From CALBTQ01 sp036725605 (lineage in GTDB: Bacteria > Lernaellota > Lernaellaia > Lernaellales > Lernaellaceae): a stretch of DNA of 64,000 bases. Both the position numbers and the translations under genes were made by a program. The notes below the pieces were generated by a model that saw nothing but the letters and a program-made list of their open reading frames with translations, made no database searches and had not been told where the DNA came from. Shown piece after piece: positions 35,874-42,816 of this stretch. The stretch's first letter is position 1; the number at the start of each line of letters is the position of its first letter. The stretch is from NCBI GenBank assembly GCA_036725605.1, contig DAIMDW010000020.1:52802-116801 (forward strand). Reading direction: 5' to 3'.

Positions 35874-36725
35874 ATGCGCAAGGTTTTTACGACTGTGATG
35901 ATCGCCCTGGGCGCGACGTTGTTGCCCGCCGTCGCCGAGGCGAACAGTCCGCTGGCCTGCCAGACGACCTTGATGCTCACCTTGATTCTGCCGCTGATGC
36001 TGCTGGTCACCACCTTGTCCGGCGGTTACGCGTTGATGAAAAAGGCCAAGAAAAAGCCGAAACGATGGCAATATGTACTGGCGTCGGCCCTTTTCATTTT
36101 TCTTGCCATAATTACGGAATCGATCGCTTTTCTGATAATAACCGGGTTTTGCCTGATTGTATTGGTGCGCGGCGCGTTTCTGGTCGTTTCGGCGATCAAG
36201 GCGCGGCGTCACGCGGACGAACCGCCCTGGAACGAGGCGCGGCCCTGGCGGTTGCTGCTGGGAGCGCTGGTGCTGTTTGCCGCCGTCGGTTTGCTGGCGC
36301 GGATGTATGGCAGCTTCCTCGGCGAACACCATCGTATGACCAACGAGTTGAAGGCATATCACGATCTGGAGACCTTCCTGTCGTGCCAATTCGACTACCA
36401 GCGGAAAAACGACGGTGAACTGTTTACCGATCTGCAGGACTGCAACGGATTGATGCCTTTGGAACACGGCGGCGTTACCGGGCTGTTCTCGCGCATTATT
36501 GATGATCACTATCAGATCGATTTTCAGTTGGCCGAAGATCGACGGACGTTCACCATCCGCGTGATCCCCGGCGAGTTCGCGTCGCCGCCGCTGACGTTCA
36601 TGGCGCGGCATTCGTCCTTCTATGCCGATCAGACCGGACAAATTCGCAAAATCGAAGTGACCGAACCCAAACCGTGCCCGCCGGACGCGCCGGTCGTGCG
36701 CACGGTGCAAGCTCCCGGCTCATGA
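35874..36725 (+). CDS. Three-TM protein with exported C-terminal domain, paralogue 2
   Basis: A 283-aa tandem paralogue of the preceding gene. It shares the LLPAVAEAN signal end, the TTLSGGYALMKK motif after the first TM, the third TM near LLLGALVLFAAVGLLA, and the C-terminal FYADQTGQIRKIEV plus CPPDAPVV. TAGGAGA sits 6 bases before the ATG. The two genes form an operon. The shared end of the exported domain suggests a common partner or assembly. No family recognised. Confidence 0.62.
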   Translation: MRKVFTTVMIALGATLLPAVAEANSPLACQTTLMLTLILPLMLLVTTLSGGYALMKKAKKKPKRWQYVLASALFIFLAIITESIAFLIITGFCLIVLVRGAFLVVSAIKARRHADEPPWNEARPWRLLLGALVLFAAVGLLARMYGSFLGEHHRMTNELKAYHDLETFLSCQFDYQRKNDGELFTDLQDCNGLMPLEHGGVTGLFSRIIDDHYQIDFQLAEDRRTFTIRVIPGEFASPPLTFMARHSSFYADQTGQIRKIEVTEPKPCPPDAPVVRTVQAPGS

Positions 36726-36749
36726 TACTCTTTTGAAATGTGCCGCCAG

Positions 36750-36806
36750 GCGGCTCCAAGCCCCGCAGGGGCGGCAGAGGGTAGCCCGGTGCGTGAGCGC
36801 CGGGAA
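36750..36806. repeat. Dispersed GC-hairpin repeat between convergent genes
   Basis: GGCTCCAAGCCCCGCAGGGG is followed by CGGCAGAGGGTAGCCCGGTG and a GAGCGCCGGG half-site. AGCCCCGCAGGGGC is an inverted repeat, and CCCGG...GCCGGG forms a second stem. It is the same family as the units at 25458 and 25526. It lies between the stops of the paralogue-2 gene and lepB, where a bidirectional transcript end would be useful. Confidence 0.6.
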
Positions 36807-36820
36807 AAGGTAATCGCTTT

Positions 36821-37756
36821 TTAACGCAGCACGGTGCCGATGCGCTTCCAGTTTTTCGGCGGCCAGGCGAAGTGCACGATCAGCGCTTTGCCGCGCAGGT
36901 GATCTTCGGGCACGAAGCCCCAGAAGCGGCTGTCGTTGGAATTGTCGCGGTTGTCGCCCATGAAGAAGTATTTGCCCTCGGGAACCAGGCAGGTCAGGTA
37001 GCCGTCGTTCACGCGGCAGGCGCTACCCTCGGCCAGGCGCGGATTGTAATTGAGATGATCGCCGGCGCCGGGGCTGTAGAGCGTCGCGTGCTCTTTGTCG
37101 CCGAGCCGCTCGGAGTACAGCTCGCGCGAGCGGCGGCCGCCGAAGCCGTCGTCGACGGAGATCGACTCGCGGTGGTCGCGCGGCACCGCTTCGTTGTTGA
37201 CGATCAACTCGTCGCCGCGCACCCGCACCACGTCGCCGGGCAGGCCGATCAGCCGCTTGACGAAATCCTCGCCGTCGCCGTGCGGATTGCGAAACACGAT
37301 GATGTCGCCGCGTTTGGGCGAGGACGCGAAGATTTTTTTATTGGAAAGCGGCACGCGCAAACCGTAAGCGAACTTGTTGACGATCAACTGGTCGCCCGGC
37401 TGGATCGTCGGCAGCATGCTGCCCGAGGGCACGTAGGACGCCTGCACGACCTCGGCGCGCAGGACCATCGCCAGCAGGAACGACAAGACGATCGCCTGGG
37501 TCCATTCGCGCACGATGAACCGCCGCCAGAGGGGCAGGTATTCGTCGAAATCGTGCCGGCAATGACGCCGCGCGCGCTCGATGCTTTGCGGATCGTCGCC
37601 GTGCAACGCCGTGCGCAGGGCGCTCAGGTCGTCGGTCAGCCGTTGGCGCTCCGACGGCGGGAAGTAGTGGGGCCGGCGGGTCATCAGCCGATGTGCGCGC
37701 GTCAACAGGCGTTTGCCCTCGCGGCGCAGGCGGTTGGTTTTTCCGAAATAACGCAT
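36821..37756 (-). CDS. lepB: Signal peptidase I
   Basis: A 311-aa peptidase of family S26. Visible are the TM anchor (TQAIVLSFLLAMVLRAEVV, about 86-104), catalytic Ser113 in VPSGSMLPTIQPGD, general-base Lys167 in FVKRLIGLPGD, box D IVFRNPHGDG and the C-terminal MGDNRDNSNDSRFWG. It removes signal peptides from exported preproteins at the outer face of the inner membrane. The ~80-residue basic N-terminal extension before the TM is longer than usual and predicted cytoplasmic. GAGGG lies 7 bases upstream of ATG 37756. Confidence 0.93.
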   Translation of the reverse strand: MRYFGKTNRLRREGKRLLTRAHRLMTRRPHYFPPSERQRLTDDLSALRTALHGDDPQSIERARRHCRHDFDEYLPLWRRFIVREWTQAIVLSFLLAMVLRAEVVQASYVPSGSMLPTIQPGDQLIVNKFAYGLRVPLSNKKIFASSPKRGDIIVFRNPHGDGEDFVKRLIGLPGDVVRVRGDELIVNNEAVPRDHRESISVDDGFGGRRSRELYSERLGDKEHATLYSPGAGDHLNYNPRLAEGSACRVNDGYLTCLVPEGKYFFMGDNRDNSNDSRFWGFVPEDHLRGKALIVHFAWPPKNWKRIGTVLR

Positions 37757-37930
37757 GACAGTATCCCTCGTGTTTCGCGGACCGTTTCTTGGACACTGCC
37801 CGGCGTGGTTTTGTTGCCCGGCGACCGAAAAATTTTCCCCCGATAACCGGCAAGTCGATAAAGGATATGGTTTTAGTAGGATTGGCTGTGGTAAACTAAT
37901 TGGAAGTGCATGATGCAAAGGAGAATGTGC

Positions 37931-38986
37931 ATGAGAAAACTAGTGTTCCTGCTCACGTTGTTGCTGGCCTTCGCCGGAAGCGCGGCGGCGGAGGAAATTC
38001 TGCTCGAGCAAGGCTTCGAATACCTCTTCCCCCCGCTCGGCTGGACGCTGCAGAGCACCTCGACCTACACCTGGGCCTCATGTTGAGGCGGACACGCTGG
38101 GAGTTCCTCAGCGGCGCATGTGATCGGAGCGGTGGCTCCGGAAGCTCAGGACGAGTTTCTGTACACCGGTGAAATCGAGCTGACCGACGTCGATGCGGCG
38201 AGCGTGACCTTCTGGTCCAACAGCTACAGCGCGGATCAGGTCGGCCACGGGACCGTCGTTACGCTGGAAGTGAAAGTCGGCTCCGACGAAGACGGCGGCG
38301 AGTGGGACGTGTTGTGGACCTACCCCGAACCGGAATGGATAATCGGCTTCCATTGGTACGAAAAGACGATCGATCTGAGCAATTACGTCGGCGAAAAAAT
38401 TTTCCTCGGCTGGCGCTACACCTTCGACGGCGTCAGCTCCGATCAGGGCAAAATGTATTCGGTCGACGATATTCTGGTTACCGGCAATTGCACCGGTTGC
38501 GCGATCAGCGGTCTGTGCTACAGCGATGGGACGATCAATCCCAACAACGCCTGCCAGATGTGCGATATCACCGTAACGAACTCGGCGTGGACGCCGGTGA
38601 ACGCCGGGTCGACCTGCGACGACGGCCTGTTCTGCACCGTCGATGACGTGTGCGACGACGCGGGCCACTGCGACGGCGTCGAGCGCGATTGCGACGACGG
38701 CCGGTTCTGCACCGGCGTGGAGTTCTGCTACGAGGCCGGCGACCTGTGCGCTTCGCCGGGCGATCCGTGCGGCGACGATGAAACCTGCAACGAGGACGCC
38801 GATACCTGCGATCTGCCCGACGACGACGATACCGCCGACGATGACGACACCGACGACGATCTCGTCGACGATGACGCGGGCGACGACGACGTCGATGACG
38901 ACGACACGACTGACGACGATGCGACCGATGACGACCTCACTGACGCTGACGACGATGATGATGACGATGACGGTTGCGGCTGTTAA
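37931..38986 (+). CDS. Secreted Cys-rich, Asp-rich protein interrupted by an in-frame TGA
   Basis: The ATG at 37931 opens a signal peptide (LVFLLTLLLAFAGSAAA) and EEILLEQGFE...PPLGWTLQ, the start of a choice-of-anchor J/MAM-like beta-sandwich. A TGA at 38084-38086 stops this frame after WASC, yet the same frame continues without any frameshift into GGHAGSSSAAHVIG, DEFLYTGEIEL and SVTFWSN, the rest of that domain. Then follow Cys-rich repeats (CTGC, CQMC, CDDGLFCTVDDVCD), an Asp-rich tail and a terminal GCGC. The TGA is either a nonsense mutation/sequencing error or a recoded Sec codon. Read conventionally, the downstream part would start at GTG 38120. No lipobox. Confidence 0.6.
38095..38113 (+). 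promoter_or_regulatory. Stem-loop just downstream of the in-frame TGA (SECIS-like?)
   Basis: Seven consecutive pairs, one of them G:T (CGCTGGG with CTCAGCG, plus a G:C closing pair), enclose the loop AGTTC. The loop starts 15 bases after the TGA and has G as its second base. This is close to the geometry reported for bacterial SECIS elements, but GC-rich coding DNA produces such hairpins by chance. Confidence 0.3.
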
Positions 38987-38990
38987 ATAG

Positions 38991-39176
38991 GCGCTTGAGC
39001 GTAGCGAGATCCTCGGGCGGCGTCCCGATTATTTCGTCGACACCTATCTGCCGCGGGCCCTCGTTGGCGATCCGCGTTTCCGCGATTGTTACCGGAGGCA
39101 AACCCTGCCGCGCCGCTATTGGGCCAACGAACGTCTCGGCGCGGAAATTCGTTTATACCGGCGGGAATGCCCCTAA
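38991..39176 (+). pseudogene. Probable 3' remnant of a membrane glycosyltransferase gene
   Basis: Between two real genes a ~60-codon frame runs from just after a TAG to a TAA at 39174. It encodes LGRRPDYFVDTYLPRALVG, then RRYWANERLGAEIRLYRREC. That looks like the soluble C-terminal end of a GT39-type protein, whose members often end with a strand of the form GxxIRLYRR. There is no start codon with a ribosome site. Probably a leftover of a deleted gene; the assignment rests on general resemblance only. Confidence 0.35.
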
Positions 39177-40771
39177 TCGGTCGGTTGCTTCAGCACTTCG
39201 TTCAGCCGTACGCGAAATAGCCCGGCCGCCGAGGCGACGAACAATTCTTCGCCGTCCCACGACGGCGTGAGGGCGCGCACGCGCCGACCGACTTCGATTG
39301 TCGCCAGCGGCGCCAGGGTGTCGGCGCGGTGGAAGGTCAGCGTGCCGCTCAGGAAACTGGCGACGGCGACGCAGCGATAGGCGGGCAGATAGGCGATTAC
39401 GCGCGGCACGGCGTCGGTGACGGTCGACGCCAGGATTTCCAGCGTGTCGGCGGAAATTTTTTCCAGACGATTGTGGAATTGATCGGCGATGAAAACGAAC
39501 GGTTCGTCGGTGGCCGCCGGCGTGTACCAGATCGTGGCCAGATCGCGCTGCGCGAGAATCTTCCCTTGTTGATCCACCAGCAGCAGTTTTTCGGGCTCGC
39601 TTTCCAGGCCCATGGCGATGCTGATGATCTTGTCGCCCCGCGGATGCCAAATGCATTGGAACAGATGACGCGAGGTGGGAATCATGCGCAGTTGCCGCTG
39701 CGTCAAATCCAGCGTGGCGTAACCGGGTGCGGTGTCGAACGCGATCAACAAACGATCCGGCGCGGTGATGGGGTAACCGGCCAACGTTTTCGCACTATGG
39801 AACGCCTTGATGGTCAATTCCTTGGACAACACGCGCAGCACGTCGATCGTCGGTTGGTCGCCGAGCTGCACCTGATAGATGTCGAAACCGACCGTGAAGT
39901 AGAGCTTTTGCCGCACACGGTCGAGCGCGATGTCGTTGCCCGGGTGCCCGCCCAGCGGCAGTTCGTCCCGGCGGCCGTCGGGCCAATAGTGATAAACGCG
40001 CGGCTGGTGATGCGGCAGTAAAAACACATGATCTTGGTAAACGAAAAAGGAATTGGCGTCTTCCGTCAGATCGACGCCGGCATCCACCGCCGCGACGCCG
40101 GGCTGCGCGGCGATGAGCGCCCGCCGTTCGGGCTGACGAACCAGATAGGCGTCGGCCAGAAAGAACATGAAGGTCAGAAAGAACAACACCAGCGGCCAAT
40201 ACAGCAAGCGCGGCAGCAGTTCATGTCGCTCGCGCTTTAACCGCGAGGCGATGCCGACGAACAACAAAACGGTCAGCACGAACGCCGACGACAGCAGAAC
40301 GTCGAAGGCGGAGATGATCAAATAGAACACGACCACCGCCGCCGCTACGCCGCCCGCTTCGAGCAGATTGCGCCGCTCCGGTCGTTTCTCCAACCGGCAC
40401 AGCAGCAAAACCAGCATGACCAGGGGGACCGTCGCCAGCGTCAGGCGGAAGGGAAAAATGAAAAACGACAACATCGCCAGCGGCGGAATCCAGGAAACCA
40501 CGGTCAACAGCAATTTGAGGATCAACCGCTGCCGCGACAGGTTTTCCTTGGCGCTCAGCACGGTCGCCGCGCCGAAGGTCAGCAGCAGGAAAAAGCCGAC
40601 GAACATCAGTTGGGGCACTTGAATGTAGGCCACGAAAAAAATGTAGAAAACGGTCACCGGCGTGGCCGGCAGCAGATAGAAAAACGCCTGCGCCGCCCAA
40701 AGCGCCAGGCCCCGTTTCCCCGAGGTGGTTTCGGCGGAGAAGAACCGGCCGGCTTTTTCATCGGATAACAT
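39173..40771 (-). CDS. Polytopic membrane protein with C-terminal beta-propeller
   Basis: A 532-aa protein. About seven hydrophobic segments occupy residues 25-215. The C-terminal ~310 residues have repeated propeller-like strands (KLYFTVGFDIYQVQL, RLLIAFDTAPGYATLDL, FVFIADQFHNRLEKIS, VAVASFLSGTLTFHRAD, ELFVASAAGLFRVRL), as in YncE/NHL-type propellers. Likely an inner-membrane anchor with an external propeller; ligand unknown. Unlike the lipoproteins nearby it has no Asp tether. Confidence 0.6.
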   Translation of the reverse strand: MLSDEKAGRFFSAETTSGKRGLALWAAQAFFYLLPATPVTVFYIFFVAYIQVPQLMFVGFFLLLTFGAATVLSAKENLSRQRLILKLLLTVVSWIPPLAMLSFFIFPFRLTLATVPLVMLVLLLCRLEKRPERRNLLEAGGVAAAVVVFYLIISAFDVLLSSAFVLTVLLFVGIASRLKRERHELLPRLLYWPLVLFFLTFMFFLADAYLVRQPERRALIAAQPGVAAVDAGVDLTEDANSFFVYQDHVFLLPHHQPRVYHYWPDGRRDELPLGGHPGNDIALDRVRQKLYFTVGFDIYQVQLGDQPTIDVLRVLSKELTIKAFHSAKTLAGYPITAPDRLLIAFDTAPGYATLDLTQRQLRMIPTSRHLFQCIWHPRGDKIISIAMGLESEPEKLLLVDQQGKILAQRDLATIWYTPAATDEPFVFIADQFHNRLEKISADTLEILASTVTDAVPRVIAYLPAYRCVAVASFLSGTLTFHRADTLAPLATIEVGRRVRALTPSWDGEELFVASAAGLFRVRLNEVLKQPTD

Positions 40772-40832
40772 CGGGTCAATGTAGCGCGTCCGCCGCCGTC
40801 ACGCAATCAAACCAGAGATAATCCCTGAACCT

Positions 40833-40889
40833 ACCAGGAATAATTCCTGGACCTATGTTTCATTCATTGTGTGAGGCTTCGGCCGACGC
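40833..40889. repeat. Dispersed repeat with internal palindrome, copy B
   Basis: The palindrome CCAGGAATAATTCCTGG (40834-40850) is followed by ACCTATGTTTCATTCATTG, nearly identical to copy A at 30386. A degraded version (CCAGAGATAATCCCTGA) lies just before, at about 40812-40828, so the site may be a decayed tandem array. Confidence 0.65.
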
Positions 40890-40929
40890 AGCAAGGTCGC
40901 GCGTGGAAGTCAGAGCCGGTCGTAACCGG

Positions 40930-40952
40930 ATCCTCGGGTCGAGCCCGAGGAT
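40930..40952. terminator. Strong hairpin between 40771 and 40971 genes
   Basis: ATCCTCGGG and CCCGAGGAT form a 9-bp perfect stem with a 5-base loop. A T-run (TTTGTTTTTT) lies about 13 bases after it on the plus strand. The motif resembles the ATCCTCGGG...CCCGAGGAT repeats common in many proteobacterial genomes. It lies just past the stop of the barrel gene on the minus strand and could end that transcript. Confidence 0.4.
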
Positions 40953-40970
40953 GACGGAAGGATTTGTTTT

Positions 40971-41675
40971 TTAGAAATGCAGCGCCGCCTGCACCAGGAA
41001 CAGGTTGCCGCCCGCATTGAGCCACTCGTCGGGATCTTCCCGGTCCGTAAACAACACCGCGCTGGTCAGGCGATCCTCGATCATCACGCCCCAGTGCTCG
41101 CTGATGCGCACTTCCAGGCCGAGGTCCGCGCCCCAGCCGATCGCCGTATCGTCCTTTTCTTCGGTCTCGGTGTATTTGTATTCCTGGAAACGCGCGGTGA
41201 CGTCCCACACGACGTGCCCGGTGTAGAGGCCGATCAGCGGCCCGCCGAACAGATCGATCCACCGCGTCCGCCAGTGGAAGCGCGGCAGCAGGTCAAGGTG
41301 ATAGATCATCACCTGCACCTCGGTTTCCGTCTCGATCTGCTCGACGGTGAATTCGTACTGCTCCGTTTTGCCGTAGAAACCGAAGTTCGCGCCCAGGCTG
41401 AACCAATTGATAAAGCGGTACCGGTACCCCAGGTCCATCGCCGCGCCGTTGAAGTCGCCGATGTCGTAGCCCTCGTCGACCATGTAGGCGAATTCCGCGT
41501 CGGTCGGCTCGCCGTCCTGGTTGGGCTTGGCGCCCTCGTGCTCGTCGTCTTCCGGATAAAAGCTGTGCCAGCCCAGGCCCAGCGTCAGCGTGTGCTTCGT
41601 GGCGAACGGCTCGGCCGCCGCGACCACGGACGGCAGCAACAAAAGCAGCAACAAGAGCATCGGTCTGATTTTCAT
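40971..41675 (-). CDS. Outer-membrane beta-barrel protein
   Basis: A 234-aa protein with a signal peptide (MKIRPMLLLLLLLLPSVVAAA). The mature region alternates polar and hydrophobic residues in ~10-residue strands (HTLTLGLGWHSFYP, DLGYRYRFINWFSLGANFGFYG, DLLPRFHWRTRWIDLFGGPLIGLYTG, GADLGLEVRISEHWGVMIEDRLTSAVLF). It ends in LVQAALHF, a terminal Phe as in the C-terminal BAM signal. An 8-stranded barrel of the OmpW/OmpX size is likely. Cargo unknown. The presence of such a protein supports a diderm host. GGGAG precedes the ATG. Confidence 0.75.
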   Translation of the reverse strand: MKIRPMLLLLLLLLPSVVAAAEPFATKHTLTLGLGWHSFYPEDDEHEGAKPNQDGEPTDAEFAYMVDEGYDIGDFNGAAMDLGYRYRFINWFSLGANFGFYGKTEQYEFTVEQIETETEVQVMIYHLDLLPRFHWRTRWIDLFGGPLIGLYTGHVVWDVTARFQEYKYTETEEKDDTAIGWGADLGLEVRISEHWGVMIEDRLTSAVLFTDREDPDEWLNAGGNLFLVQAALHF

Positions 41676-41780
41676 CGCGTCTCCCTGCCGGAAAGTGCAT
41701 CAACGATACAAGGTTTGGCGCACGGGCGCAAAAGCGGCGAATTGTGTTATCATCGCAACAAATCATGACAGGGAGCGACA

Positions 41781-42698
41781 ATGAAACGGGCGGCGATGGT
41801 CGGATTGCTCTGCGTGTTGTTGTTGACGGCGACGGCCTGCAAGGTCAAGGTCGGCCCCGGCGACACGGCCTGGCGGGAACTGGTGCGCGCGCAGCGGCAC
41901 GACGCCGACCTGGGCGGCTACACGCTGCATTACATCGACCTCGGGCGGGGCGAGCCGGTGGTGATGATCCACGGTTTTGCCGACTCGACTTACTGCTGGC
42001 ACGAGAACGTCGCGCCGCTGGTCAGCGCCGGCAAGCGGCTGATCCTCGTCGATCAACCGGGCATGGGCAATAGCGGCCTGCCGCCCGCGCCGTACCGCTA
42101 CACGGCGGAAAATCAGGCCGGCGAGATCCTCAAACTACTCGACAAGCTCAACATCGAACGCTTCGCGCTGGTCGGCTCGTCGATGGGCGGCGGCATTTCG
42201 TTGTGCCTGTCGCTGCTGCATCCGCAGCGCGTGACCAAGGCGGTGGTGATCGATCCGGCGGCCTATCGCATGCCCGACGGCGCCGCGCTGGCCGAGCCCG
42301 GCATGCAGCCGCTGGTGAAGGTCTTCGGCGGGCGGTTTTTCTTCCGCGCGGCATTGCGGCAGGTCTATTACGACAAAAACAAAGTAGACGACGTGCTGGT
42401 CGACGAGTACGTGCGCTACGCGAACAAGGACGGCTACGCGCATGCGCTGACCTCGCTGGGCCGCGATTATTTCTCGCCGGAATTCGACCGCATGAGCGGA
42501 CATTACGCCGAACTGCAGCCGCCCGTGCTGGCGATCTGGGGCCTGCGCGACAAGTGGGTGCCGCCCGCACAGGGTGTCCGGCTTGCCGCCCAGGCGCCCG
42601 ATTGCCGCCTGGAGTACATCCCCGACGCCGGCCACCTCCCGCACCAGGAACTGCCCGCCGCGGTCAATCCGCTGCTGGTCGAATTTCTGGGGAAGTGA
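41781..42698 (+). CDS. Lipoprotein alpha/beta hydrolase
   Basis: A 305-aa protein. The signal peptide ends LLLTATA^CKVK (Cys20). The hydrolase fold shows the oxyanion HGFADST (64-70), nucleophile Ser134 in GSSMGGG, an acid in WGLRDKWVP and His in IPDAGHLPHQE. It probably cleaves esters or epoxides of a small lipophilic substrate in the periplasm. GGGAG lies just before the ATG. No tether of Asp residues, unlike the other lipoproteins here. It diverges from the barrel gene, with a 105-base shared upstream region. Confidence 0.82.
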   Translation: MKRAAMVGLLCVLLLTATACKVKVGPGDTAWRELVRAQRHDADLGGYTLHYIDLGRGEPVVMIHGFADSTYCWHENVAPLVSAGKRLILVDQPGMGNSGLPPAPYRYTAENQAGEILKLLDKLNIERFALVGSSMGGGISLCLSLLHPQRVTKAVVIDPAAYRMPDGAALAEPGMQPLVKVFGGRFFFRAALRQVYYDKNKVDDVLVDEYVRYANKDGYAHALTSLGRDYFSPEFDRMSGHYAELQPPVLAIWGLRDKWVPPAQGVRLAAQAPDCRLEYIPDAGHLPHQELPAAVNPLLVEFLGK

Positions 42699-42816
42699 GG
42701 GAAAGATTTTCCCCGCTTGTTCGCCTCCGGCCGAAAAAACCATTTCTTTTTACGGGAAAATATTATATGTAAGTGGGGAGATTGGACTGCTGCCGCAATG
42801 AGGAATTGGAAAATCC

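Noticed and set aside
37931..38986. A frameshift splitting the secreted Cys-rich protein
   Set aside because: Both parts are in the same reading frame; only the TGA at 38084 separates them.
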